64,000 bases of DNA. Origin: Benincasa hispida. Taxonomy: Eukaryota; Streptophyta; Magnoliopsida; Cucurbitales; Cucurbitaceae. The stretch spans positions 58,225,904 to 58,289,903 of the forward strand of contig NC_052359.1 of assembly GCF_009727055.1 (NCBI RefSeq). The letters are read 5' to 3'. The notes beneath the pieces were generated by a model that ran no database searches, was not told where the DNA came from, and saw nothing but the letters and a program-made list of their open reading frames with translations. The position numbers and the translations under genes were made by a program. Each line of letters begins with the position of its first letter. Position 1 is the first letter of the stretch. Positions 10,526 to 23,480 of the stretch are shown here, one piece after another.

Positions 10526-11083
10526 ATCTCTCATGTATATTCTTGAATCTCATAATAAACTCTTGTTTCATATTGTTCTTGAATGAGATTGAATTTTAGA
10601 GAACTTAGTTGGGATTGCCACTTTAATTCAATGCTTTGCCAAAATTAGGGCTTTAATTTTAGAGAACTTGCAAGAACTTGCCACTTTTCTTTAATTAAAT
10701 GCTTGCCAATGTTAGATATGTCAATATGTCTAATTTTTTAGGGCTTTATGAACTAAGTAATGCTTTGCCAAACATGGGTTCAATTTTTAGTTATTGGAAT
10801 TAATATATTTTTAGCACATTAAAGCACGTGCACACCCAAGGTTCAATTTTTTGAGGTTCGATTACACCTTGGGTTCAATTTTTTTAGATGTGTTTGTCTT
10901 TGTTCTCTGATTTGCCTTAGGTTCTATAATTTTTCTTACTTTTTTTAGGTTGGAATGTTGGAGAGCCAGAAATGACAAGTTGTATGTATTGAGAACTTGT
11001 TTGTTTTCCACAACTTGTTTTCTGAAGTTGATCATTGTTTATCATCTTTTCTTACTAGATTTACAATCATAGATAAATCATGA

Positions 11084-13341
11084 ATGCACAAGAGTAAATT
11101 ATCCAAAGATTATGAATTGGGTGTGGAAAACTTCATAAAACTTGGATTTTCTAATACAAATAGCTCCTATATTCGTTGTCCTTGTTTGAAATGTGGTAAT
11201 TGTGAAAGGCATAGTAGCAAGAATATTAGAGAACATTTATATGTCAATGGGATTGAAGAAAGTTATAAATTTTGGTTTTGGCATGGGGAAAAACTTCCTG
11301 ACTCATCATTTTTGGAGAAACTTCTAAGTTTGACACCCATATGTATGAAGAGACTGATGTTGGAAGTTTAAAGGAAATGGTTGAAGTTGCTCACGAGGAA
11401 TATTTAAGAGATCCAAATGGATATGAGAAGTTGCTTAACGATGTTGAAAAACAATAATATGAAAGGTGCAAAAAAATACACTAAGTTGTCTACATTAGTG
11501 AAATTGTAGAATTTAAAAAGATATGGATGGAGTGATACTAGTTTTTCAGAACTGCTCAAAACCTTAAAGGATATTTTGCCCACTAGCAATGAGCTCCCAA
11601 ATTCAATGTATGAAGCAAAGAAACTTTAGGTGCACTAGGAATGGAATACGAGAAGATTCATGCACGCCCTAATGACTATTGTGTGTATATAAAAGAATAT
11701 GCAGATGCAATTGAATGTCCTGAATGTGGTGAATCAAGGTGGAAAAACGGGAAAGATACAGAAAAAACCAAAATACCTTCAAAAGTGATATGGTACTTTC
11801 CACCAATTCCACGATTCAAAAGGCTTTTTAGAAGTATTGATTATGCTAAAAACTTGACTTGACATGTTTATGAAAGAATTATAGATGGTAAGTTACGACA
11901 TCCAGCAGACTCTCTAGCTTGAAAGTTAGTAGACTCTAAATGGCCAGACTTCAATTCTGAATCTAGGAATCTTCGTTTATCATTATCAGCCAATGGAGTA
12001 AATCAACATGGTAAAATGAGTTCTAAATATAGTTGTTGGCCTGTAGTTATTTATAATCTTCCACCATGGTTGTATATGAAAAGAAAGTACATGATGCTAT
12101 CAATGTTGACTTTGGGTCCATAACAACCAGAGGATGACAATGACACATACTTGCCACCAATAATGAATATTTAAAACTTTTACGGGAAAGTGGTGTTGAA
12201 TGTTATGATACTTATTGAGAAGAACTATTCAACTTACGGTCAGTTTTGTTGTTGACAATCAACAATTTTCCTGCATATAGTAACCTAAGTAGATGTTGTG
12301 TGAAAAGGTGTAAAGTGTGTCCAATTTTTGGAGACAATATGTCTTCTATAAGATTTAAATATGGGAAAAATATAGCATACCTTGGACAATCGAAGATTTC
12401 TAGCACGAAATCATCCGTACCGGCACAAAAAAAATAGTAGTTTAACGGTCAAAAGAAACTTGGTACAATTCTAGAACCACTGTCTGGAGAGGCTATATAT
12501 TTAAAAATCAAAGATCTTGAATTTCCTAAAGGAAAGAAGAACAATAAAAAAAACAAACCACGAAAGAAGGTTCTAAGATTTGTTGGAATAGGTTGTCTTC
12601 TTTTTTTTAACTGCCATCTAGAAAGATCTTCATATCGGACATTGTTTAGATGTGATGCACATTGAAAATAATGTTTGCATGAATATCTTAGGTATGCTTT
12701 TTGATATTCCAAGGAAAAGTAAGGATGGATTGAATGCTAGACGTGATTTAGTTCATTTAAAAATTCAACCAGAGCTTGCATCTGTTAGCGGTGACAAAGA
12801 AATCTTCATTCCTTCTGCGTGTTATACTCTTACAAAGGAAGAAAAATGTTGTGTTTTAAAGACATTGTCAGGAATAAAGGTTCCTGAAGGTTACTCTTCA
12901 AATGTTAAAAATCTTGTGTCGATGACAGATTTAAATCTTAATAATTTAAAATCTCACGATTGTCCTGTGCTCTTACAAAAATTATTTCCTATTGTTATAA
13001 GATCAGTGCTACCAAAACATGTTCGGTATGCCATAACTCGATTATGTATATTTTTTCAATTCGGTGTGCAACAAGGTCTTAGATGTGCAGCAATTAGAAA
13101 AGTTGGAAGAAGATATATTGCTTATATTATGTTTATTGGAGAAATATTTTCCTCCTTCATTTTTCACAATTATGGTGCATCTCACAGTATACATAGTTAG
13201 GGAAATCAAACTTTATGGGCCTATATATCTACAATGGATGTATCCCTTTGAAAGATTCATGAAAGTCATTAAAAACTCTGTGAGAAGTAGATATCGTCCA
13301 GAAGGTTGTACTGCTGAAAGTTATATAGTAAAGAAGCCATA
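11084..13341 (+). pseudogene. Broken CACTA transposase (TNP2-type, with transposase-associated and DUF4218-like parts)
   Basis: Pieces in order match plant CACTA transposases. 11084-11371 is the transposase-associated domain, with RCPCLKCGN, REHLYVNGI and ESYKFWFWHGE. 11641-11862 is the start of the TNP2/Transposase_21 region, with YEKIHARPNDY, CPECGESRWK, KIPSKVIWYFPPIPRFK and RLFRS. 12652-13200 carries HIENNVCMNILGML, KDGLNARRDLV, ACYTLTKEEK, LSGIKVPEGYSSN and PKHVRYAITRLC (end of TNP2 and DUF4218). 13064-13342 carries EKYFPPSFFTIMVHL, PFERFMKVIKN and RPEG-TAESYI. Frameshifts and stops separate the pieces, and homology ends at 13341 where a copia gag piece begins. In an intact element the enzyme binds terminal repeats and cuts the DNA. 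The CACTA end at 10012 points the wrong way to be this copy's left end. Confidence 0.88.
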
Positions 13342-13700
13342 ATCTCGCTTGTAGTGACCATGACTCATCTGTGAGGACTATTATCCAAACATCTCTCGCA
13401 ATGAATCCATAATCTCGCTTGCAGTAACCATGACTCATGTTTCTTTGCCAAGACTTCAGTTAAGCTAGCAAGAATATATGCTCTAACCTTTTCATTTTTC
13501 TTTACCCACCTCTCATACGCATCCCAAACATTTCAAGGAGCATTTTGAGCACGAACTTGAGGACAATCCTCAAGTAAGACAAACCTCAGATCATCAATGA
13601 TGAGTACAATATGGATTATGTTTTTCCAACTAATGTAGTAGTCACCAGTTAATTTATCGGCACTTAACAAGTTGATAGTAGTGCTAGTCTTTGGAATTTG
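13342..13700 (-). pseudogene. Copia gag fragment (UBN2-type)
   Basis: On the minus strand, pieces read (with shifts) WKN-II-IVLIIDDLRFVL, AYERWVKKNEKVRAYIL, ASLTEVLAKKHES and MVTASEIMDSLREMFG. These match the N-terminal gag of plant Ty1/copia polyproteins. A ~31-bp passage (CCATAATCTCGCTTG) occurs twice, at 13338-13369 and 13408-13439, so part of the gag is tandemly duplicated. Several frame breaks make it non-functional. Confidence 0.75.
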
Positions 13701-14742
13701 TTAAAACCATACAAATTATTTATATTAGTTATATGCAAAAACCCATTAAAACCAATCAATTTTAACAAAATTTTAATGTACCCTATGCGATATCTAATTT
13801 TGCAATGATGTTTTAGTGGTTTAGAATAAAAGCCACTGAAGGATGATCAATTATTCCTTCACTGAATTGAGACATTCTCAACCAATCATCACACCAAAAT
13901 AACTCTTATTCTTATATTGATTAGTCACCATTGTTCGGTCAATAAATTGTTAACTTGCTTAAAATTTCTTGTAAGTGTAACCCTTCATTTTAGACCCTAG
14001 AGTTTCGCTCCAATGAGCCTACCATTTCTGGAGTTTGTGAAAACACTTTCCTAAGAGGGACATAAGCAAATGGTACCATGAATTCGAGCATGAAACTTCA
14101 CAATAAACTAATGAAAGAGACCGCGAGATGTGTTGACACAGGTCCCTCTCCTATTTACTATGAACACTTTCACCATTCACCTTGGTATTGATTTATGCAA
14201 ATATCTATCGAAGACAATTATTTTATAAATTTAATAATTTATTATTTCCAATTTAATTCTATTAAAAAGAAAATAAAAGATTAAACTATTTCTAATCATA
14301 TTAGAAATACTTTAACATAAATCTAGGTGAATTACTTTTAAACCATTTAAAATTAATGAAGACCTATGTTTATATGCAACTCTCGATTATAGATTTTGAT
14401 CTAATTCATTAAACTTATAACGATTATAAAATAATGAAGTATTAAAACCTATAATAATGCATCTAATGACATTATAAATATAACTATATATTTATTAAAA
14501 TAATGTCATGCTCAATGCATAATTTATTTTCAGTAAACAATATAACAATTATGTTATTACTAAATAATTCACATACTATCATACAATATAACAATCGTAT
14601 TCCAGTAAGATGTATGAGCACGCTTAATGAATCATGCAACCATATAAAATAACACTTATATTAAATATGATGCATGAAACACGTTTATTCTAAGTTGGTA
14701 TTTTAATCTATATGGAATACAATATGCAACATATATTATTTT
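13701..14742. other. AT-rich non-coding DNA, probably retroelement leader
   Basis: No gene seen. The position just upstream (minus strand) of the copia gag scrap suggests an untranslated leader up to about 14230. The rest is AT-rich with nothing recognisable. Confidence 0.4.
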
Positions 14743-15584
14743 TGTTGTGTTTTATGCCCTAAAACTCATAGATAAAAAATGTAATAATTGACTATTATCA
14801 ATAATGAGTTTGATGTTATTTCAATAAGTGTTATTGATTATATTTTTTTTGTTTTATCTTAATAATCCTAAATTCGATAAGATAACACCCTAAGTTGTCA
14901 TATAAGTCTTGAATTGTATGTGGAGACATACAAGGTTCAATGTTCAAGATACAGCTTAAAGGATCTATAGTATAAGGATAAGGATGGGTATCTTATCATA
15001 GTGACACTATGGATACGACCCACTTTGTATTTGATAAAAACGCAATGATCCAACACATTCGTGTAGGTGACATGTGAGTGGGGGTATCTTATGCAATAAG
15101 TTTGCATAAGACCGGACCCCGAAATAGTAACCACTAGATGTAACTTCGTTGACCAGTTAGATTTCTATTTCAATAGGATTACCTAGGAAACTTTGTCTTA
15201 ATCCTAAGTGTATTATGAACTTCTATTCACGAGGGATTGTCCTTTGATTTGTATGGATCAGAGTGGCTAGTTCGTCGACTCAATATGCCTACCATTTTTG
15301 GGACAAGACCAAGTGGAGAGTTGGGAACATAATAATACAAGATAAATTTTTCACTTCTTCCCATCTATAGGTTAAGTAGATAAGTGTTCCTTTAAGTGGT
15401 ATCTCTGGGACTTGAAAAAGGACCCCACCCTCTCACTGGCCTAAGAGGGATTTTTGTTTAATAGTTGGACCATAAATAGGTTGTTCATTAAAGAATAACT
15501 TGTACTTAAGGATAAAGAAGTAATCTAGGAGTAAAACGATAATTTTGACCCAACTGATGTTATGAACACTCGTGAAGGACTAAC
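14743..15584 (+). repeat. Copia LTR fragment, plus orientation
   Basis: It starts TGTTGTGTTTTATGCCCTAAA, the style of LTR starts seen at 44738 and 55324. It continues with LTR landmarks (TTTGCATAAGACCG, GGGACAAGACCAAGTGGAGAG, TAAGTAGATAAGTG), and its 15015-15180 part recurs at 27760-27900. It stops abruptly at about 15584 against an opposite LTR. Confidence 0.7.
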
Positions 15585-17480
15585 TGAAGGAAATCGATCA
15601 AGAGGATTTCCATGAGGAACGAAAAATAGATCATTCCAAATTACAATCATGAATGAACATTACAAATTATAGTCGTAAACGAAACATATAGTTATGCAAT
15701 CAATACAAAAATTACAGCATGGAAACTCAAATGAATAAAGATAAATGCTACGAACATTTGTCGACTCGTCTCTATGCTCCTTGCGCACAAACGCTCGAAC
15801 ACAGCAACCTCGAACGCTCGAACAACATAACCGCAACACTGTACGAACACTTCGCGCTCGTCCTCAGCGATCGCCTCGGTCACAAACTCTTCCAACAACA
15901 CGAATAGCCTCCACAGAACATCAACGGCATCGAGTTGAGTATGACACCACCAAGAAGTTTACCTTGGTATTCTCGGTGTGAGAATCCAGAGGGTGGGCTC
16001 TGTCTGGTCTTGGAACGAAACTGACGAAGGAGAAATGAACAATCGTGTACATGATTGGGCAAGTGGGAGAAGATAGAACTTATCGCATAGGTCGATGGCC
16101 AATCATTTAGCTAAATCTAAGCGATCGTCTAGCAAAAGCTAAGCGATCGTTTAGCTCAATGTCTGTCGCCTACAAAACACTACACGATCGTTTACTTCGC
16201 TCAAGCTGTCGTTTAGTAAATCTGTATTTACTTGACAAGATTTCATGAGATTCTTTTTCCGAGAGAGAAATCTCAAAACATTTTTCCCAAAAAACTTACT
16301 AAAATTAGAAAAACAATTTTTCTTTTATCTCACGATTACCATGAACCACCAATAACCTCCCACTCAATTGGTTATTAGATAAAAGATTTAAATCTAATAA
16401 TTAATATTATTATAAATATAATTGATAACCAACTTATCATACTATATTTATAACCTATAATTTTAATATTTCATCTCATGAAACATATAAACCATAGTTC
16501 TTTTCCTATTCCATGGTACATAATGTAAATCTCATTTACATCAATCCTCCACTAGATGTATCTCATACATCATACCAATTATATCATATACAATCAAAAT
16601 ACCTCTTGTCAATTTGAATATTTCAAATCAACATCAAGAACTGATCCTCAACTGAATCCATTAAGCTACCAAGGGGACATATGGACCTGTAGCTCGAAGC
16701 TTCAACTGTACGTGAATAACTGACTAATTCTTTAGTCATGGGATCCACCATCCATTAACTGCTAGGCACTCTACTAAAGACCCACAACTGAACTCTCCTT
16801 ACCACAGATATATTATGTGTCCATCTTAACCAATCAGAAGTGCAACAACCCTTCATAGATCGCTCGTAAGTACAGCTGGGCTAATAACCGTTATGCCCCT
16901 GTAGTTATATCTAACTCCTTAAGTACCACTGATCCCTCTAATGAACATAAGTCATAGTCCTACTATGACTGAGTTCTCTCTTCCAAAGAGAAGTTGTGGC
17001 CACTATGTTCAAGTCCCGGAATCAGCCCTTAAGGGAGCAATCTCTCTACTTATCCCTGCTTTGGGAAAGGAGTGAATTCTATCTTGTGGATTGAGTTCCC
17101 AACTTCCAGATCAAATAAGTCCCCAAAAAGGTAGGCATGTTGAGTTGGCAATCTGACCACTCTTACCCATACTAATTAAAGGACCGCCCTCAAAGGTAGG
17201 TGTTCCTAAAACACTCAGGATTGAGGTGGTGTCACCTATGGTCGTTTAGGTGAGATGCAAGTCTCTAGTATCAACGACGTTATATATAGAGTCTAGTCAT
17301 CTCGTGGTCTAGGTCTTATACAAACTCTTTGTATAGGACACTCTCGTTCTCATGTCTCCACATGACTAGTCAAGATCTACCATTTGTAGTAGTTTATAAT
17401 ACTTGCAAACCTCTACAAAGCGGGCCGTATCCGTAGTGTCACAAGGATTAGGTATCCCACCTTAATCCTTATCCCACTTT
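15585..17480 (-). repeat. Copia LTR, minus orientation, truncated on the right
   Basis: It begins TGAAGGAAATC, the reverse of an LTR ending in GATTTCCTTCA, and is the reverse-strand relative of the LTR at 44738-46213. Both hold the phrase on 'CCACCCTCTGGATTCTCAC' and clusters of the motif AAACGATCG. The right end (the LTR start) is missing. The open frames at 15692-15981 are LTR sequence, not genes. Confidence 0.75.
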
Positions 17481-18351
17481 AACATAAGCATGTATATGTG
17501 ATATACAAGTAGATCATGCCTTAAGTGATAACCTAAATAGGTCTGTAGTATAAGGATTAATGTGGGATACCTGATCTTGGTCATACTACGAATACTACCC
17601 TCTTTGTAGAGGTTTGCAAGTGTTGTAAACTACTACAGATGGTAGATCCTGACCATTCATGTAGAGACATACGAGCGGGGGTGTCCTATACAAAGAGTTT
17701 GTATAAGATCGAACCAAGAGATGACTAGACTCTGTATATAACGCCATTGATACTAGAGACTTATTTCTCACCTAAACGACCATAGGTGACACGACCTCAA
17801 TCCTGAGTGTTTTGGGAACTCCTGCCGTTGATTAGTATAGGTGAGAGTGGCCAGATTGCCAACTCAACATGCATACCTTTTTGGGGACTTGTCTGATTTG
17901 GGAGCTGGGAACTCAATACACAAGATAAAATTCACTCCTTTCTTGAAGCAGGGATAAGTAGAGAGATTGCTTCCTTAAGAGCTGATTCCGGGGCTTGAAC
18001 ATAGTGGCCAAAACTTCTTTTTGAAAGAGAGGACTCAATCATAGAAGGACTATGAATTATGTTTATTAGAGGATTCAGTGGTACTTAAGGAGTTAGATGT
18101 AACTACAGGGGCATAATGGTTATTGGCCGAGCTGGACTTACGAGCAATCTGTGAAGGGTTATCGCACTATTGATTGGTTAAGATGGGCACATAATATATC
18201 TGTGGTAAGGAGAGTTAAACAGTCAGTCTTTAGTGGAGTGCCGGTAGTTAACAGATGGTGGATCCCGTGACTAAAGAGTTTAGTCAATTATTCACGTACC
18301 GTTGGAGCTTCGAGCTACAGGTCCATAAGGTCCCCTTGGTAGCTCAATGGA
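16657..18351. repeat. 1.7-kb palindrome formed by opposed copia LTRs
   Basis: The left arm is about 16657-17472 and the right arm about 17550-18351, with a 77-nt centre. The outer ends are TCCATTAAGCTACC and GGTAGCTCAATGGA. The inner ends are CCTTAATCCTTAT and ATAAGGATTAATG. The arms are diverged but colinear over about 800 bp. Confidence 0.85.
17481..18351 (+). repeat. Copia LTR fragment, plus orientation
   Basis: It carries the ordered LTR landmarks GATAACCTAAATAGGTCTG, CTACTACAGATGGTAGATCC, AGTTTGTATAAGATCGAACC and GGTCCCCTTGGTAGCTCAAT. Equivalent phrases appear in the solo LTR at 55324-57315. Both ends are cut, and the right end meets gypsy LTR sequence. Confidence 0.75.
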
Positions 18352-20850
18352 ACTTAAAACGACATGCATAAATGGAACTTAAAACGACATGCATGCTCAA
18401 TGTACAGGTCGTTACTAAACACATGCATGCATGAAACTTAAAACGGCATCCTTTTATATAGAATTAAATGCTAAATAAATAAGATAAATTCAAAAGACAT
18501 TCATTAAATTCGGATGTTAAAAACAGACAATAGGGTACCTATAAATCATAAATGATAATAAATAGGTCTGAAAACAAATCTTAATAGTAAGTTTCTAACA
18601 TCGAATTGAAAGTTGAAAAACATGAAAAGAAATATAAATATCATGAGCGGAAGCATAAAATTGGTCCTAATGGCTTGATCATGGATTCCGCTTATCAATC
18701 ACTGGTGTATCTCTACCTTTACCTAAAACAATAACATGAGAAAGGATGAGTATAAAATACTCAGTAAGTAACCCCACTACTGGAGTCAGGCTAGGAATCT
18801 ATGTCCTCTAGATGCCTACCTCTGGTGGAACATATAAACTTTTCTAGTCCTTATAGGACACATACATACATGAAAAACTAATTTTACCCTACTGTAATTA
18901 AGTATGCCCACTACCTCTATTAAGTCTCGTAGGACCTACAACCTTTTGGTGAATCCCGAAGGAAAACACCACCTCTAATGAATCCCAAAGAAAACAACCC
19001 TTTGGTGGATCCCGAAAGAAACCACCATCTCTAGTGAATCCAGAAGGAAATACAACCTCTGGTGAATCTCGAAGGAAACACAACCTTTGGTGAATCCCAA
19101 AGGAAACATAACCTCTGGTGAATCCTGAAGGAAACACAACCTATGGTGAATCCCGAAGGATAACACCACCTCTAGTGAATACCAAAGGAAACACAACATC
19201 TAGTGGGCATCTAACTAATCAGTGAGGACACTATCACAAGTATCACAACATGGTTCTATAACATACATATACATCTCAACCTCATAGTTCTACGACATAC
19301 ATATACATTTCAACATCAAGTTCTACAACATACATATACGTCTCAACATCCTCAGATCAAATAGAACCTCATGGAATCAAATATCATCTCATGCTAGCAT
19401 TCAAGTGCCTATGTGCACAATTAATCTTTTAGATCCTCATACAAGAACATACATCGGTTATACTATACTATCAGTCTATCATGCTATTGTTGTGTCATAA
19501 TATTCATCTATCATGCTAACATATCTAGTGCCTGGCCCATGGGCAGTTCTAGTAGTAAGATTACTTACCTTAAATAAAGTCCAAAAATTAATTGAAACAA
19601 AAAAACTCCTTTCTAGTTTTCCACAAACTTGGAATTCAATCCTAATACATGAGTCAGAAATCAGTTTTAACCTTTGAGCCCAAAATTCAAACATTAATCA
19701 TTCCAAAAAAAATTAACGACGCACCTTACCCAGTAGTGGTTTCATCCAAAACCACCTCAAGATCTCAACTCCAACCTCCAAAGTCGATCACTGAAACAAC
19801 TGGACAGCAAACTTTTGCCTACACAACTCCTTCCAAAAATTCAAGTTTAGGCCCCAAAACCTAAGGACAAATCAAATTTAACCCAAAACATCAAAATCGA
19901 ACCTCAAACACTATTGGATGGCGGTTTAATATCCTTAAATTCCTAAATCCATCGTCCAAATTTTATGGGTTAAATGGGTAAATTTTCAAGAAAAACCCAA
20001 AAACTTACACCAAGACTTAAGATCCAGCGAAAACTCAAACAACAGAGACAACGAAAAGACTGATGGGCATCAGCTAGATCTGAGATGCGGTTGTCGGACG
20101 ATCTGTTAAACTCAAACTGAAGGAAGTCGTCGACTGCAGAAGTCCCTACGTGAGATAGATAGAACAACGGGGATGGAAAACGGTGGTTGGGTAGACAGTT
20201 GGGAGTCGAGCGACGGCAAGACAACGAACAAAGCTGCAGCAAACAGTTTCAGATCTAGCGAACGTTCCGACGCCTCGACTCAATCGACGATGGCAATGGC
20301 TCCAGTGAATGCGAACGGCTGAAAGGTGTGTGACTGACTGTAGGCATGCGATGGCAAAGGCGACGAATGCTCGCAGATGGGGCCTTCAGATCTAACACGC
20401 GACTGGGCTGGAGCAGATGGTCGCGGCTGGTAGACGATGAAGGCAGGACGGTGCGGAGCTGGACGTCAACGGCGGTGCGAATAGATGGCTGAAGGCTGCT
20501 TAAGGCTTGACGGTGGGGAGGGAAAATTTTGAGGGAAAGGGGTGTCGGTGATTAGAAGAAGAAGGGAAGGGGAAGAGAAAGAAAAAGAGAAAAAAGGAAA
20601 GAAAAAGGAAAGAAAATATAAAAGGAAAATAAAATAAAATAACATATATTTATTTTATTATATTCTATTCCTATTCCACTTTTTTCTATTAAATTTCTTT
20701 CCTTCCCAAATTGAAATTAATTCCTACCATTAATTTCTAACGTCAATAATTAAATTCCTGCAATTACACTTAAGTCCAAAATTCTGAAAATTCCCTCAAT
20801 TAATAAAAATTACTGAAATTACATTAATAATAGAAATTTGGGGTATTACA
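18352..20850 (-). repeat. 3' LTR of minus-strand Ty3/gypsy element
   Basis: The right boundary is clear. On the minus strand the order is purine tract (20865-20851), then TGTAATACCCCAAATTTC starting at 20850. The left boundary is approximate; 18349-18440 holds a small repeat of GGAACTTAAAACGACATGC. The region 20030-20540 is unusually GC-rich for the window. No gene is seen; the open frames at 19649-20242 look like chance. Confidence 0.65.
18945..19205 (-). repeat. Minisatellite in gypsy LTR (about 8 units of ~31 bp)
   Basis: Repeated units of the form CCTCTGGTGAATCCCGAAGG then AAACACAA, with small changes. The two repetitive open frames over it (18898-19199, GFT-RG/GIHQR patterns) are translations of the repeat and not proteins. 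Confidence 0.85.
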
Positions 20851-20865
20851 TTGTTCCCTCCTTAA

Positions 20866-21793
20866 AGAACTTTCAACCTCGAAAGTTCATTCCTGAAAAA
20901 GCTCTTGGTATTGGGCCCTCATCTCATCCTCTCGCTCCCAGGTAGACTTCTTGAACTGGTGATTCTACCATAGGACTTTTACAAATGCAATCTCCCTACG
21001 GCGCCATGTCTTTACCTCTCTGGCAAGAATCTCTACAGGTTTCTCCTCGTAGCTCAAGTTGTCCTTCAACTGCAAGGGCTCAAAGTCAACTACATGGGAC
21101 GGGTCTATCACATACTCTTTCAGCATCGAAACATGGAAGACATTATGAACCGAAGATAGTGCTAGAGGCAATGCCAAACGGTAAGCTACGAGGGCAATTC
21201 GTTATAAGACCTTGAAAGGTCCAATGAATCTCGGATTCAACTTCCCTTTCCTGCCAAACCTCATAATACCTTTCATAGGTGCCACTTTTAAGAACACTTT
21301 TACACCAGTCTCAAATTCTAGGTCCTTACATCTCACATCGGCATAGCTCTTTTTTCTGCTCTAAGTTGTTTGCATACGAGCCCTAATCTTCTGTATTGCC
21401 TCATTTGTGGTCTGCACTAGTTCAGGTCCTAGCAATTTCCTCTCTCCTACCTCATCCCAACACACAGGAGACCTGCAACTCTTTCCATATAGGGCCTCAA
21501 ATGGTGACATCCTAATAGTGCATTGGTAGCTATTATTATAAGCAAACTCCATCAAATGCAACTGAGCACCCCAGCTTCCTAAAAACTTTATGGCACAGAC
21601 ACGTAACATACCTTCCAATATCTGATTCAATCGCTCTGTCTTCCCATCAGTCTGTAGGTGAAAAGCTATACTCAAATCCAACCAAGTCCCCAAAGTTTCC
21701 TGAAGACTCTTCTAAAAGTTAGACATGAAACGAGGGTCTCTGTCTGACACAATGGAAACAGGCACTCCGTGCAATCTCACCACCTCCTTCATG
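20866..21793 (-). pseudogene. Ty3/gypsy integrase, C-terminal half
   Basis: Minus-strand pieces give the C-terminal tail (20965-21177: VHNVFHVSMLKEYV, PSHVVDFEPLQL, LSYEEKPVEILAREVK, IAFVKVLW). They also give the end of the catalytic core (21361-21693: FHLQTDGKTERLNQILEGML, EFAYNNSYQ, ALYGKSCRSPVCW). Just right of that comes [14 protein letters not shown], holding the second catalytic Asp, and the TERLNQ motif holds the catalytic Glu. Stops break the frame. The reading frame is interrupted at 21793 by an inserted solo LTR and resumes at 23481. Confidence 0.88.
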
Positions 21794-21798
21794 TATAT

Positions 21799-23475
21799 TG
21801 TTGGAGGAAAATTATGATGTGTTGAACGCAATCATGCGTTGTACATGGCTTAAACTATGCATTTATACCCATACGTTGGAGGTCATGCATTGGAATGGAA
21901 AATATGTGTTAATCTAGTATGCAATGACCACGCGTTCCTATCACAAGTTTTCTTACGTTTGCACCAAGTATAACGATAACGCAAGTTTCTCGGGTAATCC
22001 GAGGTCAAACACAGGGACTTGTCACTCAATAATGCTTGTGAAGCGATGCGTTTGAGGTGATAAATAAAAGTAAAAAGAAGAGGTTTAATGGATTTACACA
22101 CTACTCCTACTCCTAGCTAAACAGATTGAGCAATAGAAGACTTGCGATGAGAATTGGTAGATACACAGCAACTATTAACGCATAGTAGTGTTTATTATCT
22201 TAAATCGCTTAAGTAATCCCAGCTCGTCACACTAACGCATCGCACACCTATCGGTGGTCAGCTGCATGACTATATCTCTATAGTTCATGGTTGCGTCGAG
22301 CATAAGATTGTGCCTATCTCTAGGAACAATGCATACTTTGCTTTAGTGCGTTCCATCTCTTACCTTCTCAGGCAGTTAGACGCGGCTAATTAACTTATAG
22401 ACAAGCATTGCAACAACCCATAGACAAGCGTTGCTAACGCCTTTCACCAAGCAAAGAGGATTAACTCACTATACTCATACAACGCACACCTCTCGGTGGG
22501 TTGCTACATGCGTCCTATCTCTAGGCTACACGATTAAGTATGTGATCGTCTTTAATAAATACACGATGAAGGTAAATGACGATAAAGATAAAGATGATGA
22601 AGAAGATGGCATTGAAGGAATCAAGATATACATTGATTACAAAATGTCTTAATATCTTAAGCTAAAATGTAATACAATATAGAGGTTAGAGGAGAAATGA
22701 AAGACTCTACGTCAAGGCTACCGGTGGTGCCATGGATGAATGGTGGATATGTCTCTCTCAAACTCTATCTCCGACGAAAGTCGTCACTCGATCTGGTTTG
22801 TGGAGATGAAGAATTCTCACTGAAAATCTCTCTTATGCTCGCATCTGTGATCGCAAAACTCTGCCTTGAGGTAGAAGTTCGGATGCTTTGAAATGAAGGT
22901 CCAAAGGGTTATTTATAGACTTTAAATGCCGACAGCTATCATGATTTCGTTATGTCTAACTGCTGCCTTTGTTGTAGTATGAGCAATGTCACATCATCTT
23001 ATCTTGTTGATACTCCCAAGGTATGCATCTGAGCTTGATCCAGCTAAAGTATCAACGCATTCTACCCATCTTGCGATCGCCCTTCTATTATAGTTGTCAC
23101 TCTGTGGCCGCAATCTCTAAGTGATCACTGCAACTTCCATACGATGGCCGGATACAATCACCGCATGCATTCGTCTATGCGATAGCTCGATTTTTAGTGC
23201 ATGCGTTTGTCTTTGCGGTCGCCTGGCTTCAGCACATGCGTTTGTCTGCGATTGCTTATTTCCAACGCATGCGTTTGATTTCTGCGATAGCTAAAGAAAT
23301 AGACACTTTGGCATGAAGTAACGCATAATATTGGGGTCCGTGAGGATTTAGATGCTAATCGACGCAAAACTCAATTTTTCGAAAATTCTATGTATTATCA
23401 CCGCATTGTCTACTTGTTAGCCCTTATAATTCTAAATAAAAGGTTTATAATAACTGGCATTTTTGCCAGTTATCA
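21799..23475 (-). mobile_element. Solo LTR inserted in gypsy integrase, target duplication TATAT
   Basis: A 1,677-bp insert starting TGTTGGAGG and ending GCCAGTTATCA, flanked on both sides by TATAT (21794-21798 and 23476-23480). Removing it and one TATAT rejoins the integrase, between the MDFIVGLP part and the [10 protein letters not shown] part. It has TG/CA ends and no internal coding region, so it is a single LTR left by recombination. Minus orientation is inferred because on that strand it begins TGATAACTGGCAAAAATGCC, like the Athila/Tat-type LTR start at 63686. Confidence 0.88.
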
Positions 23476-23480
23476 TATAT

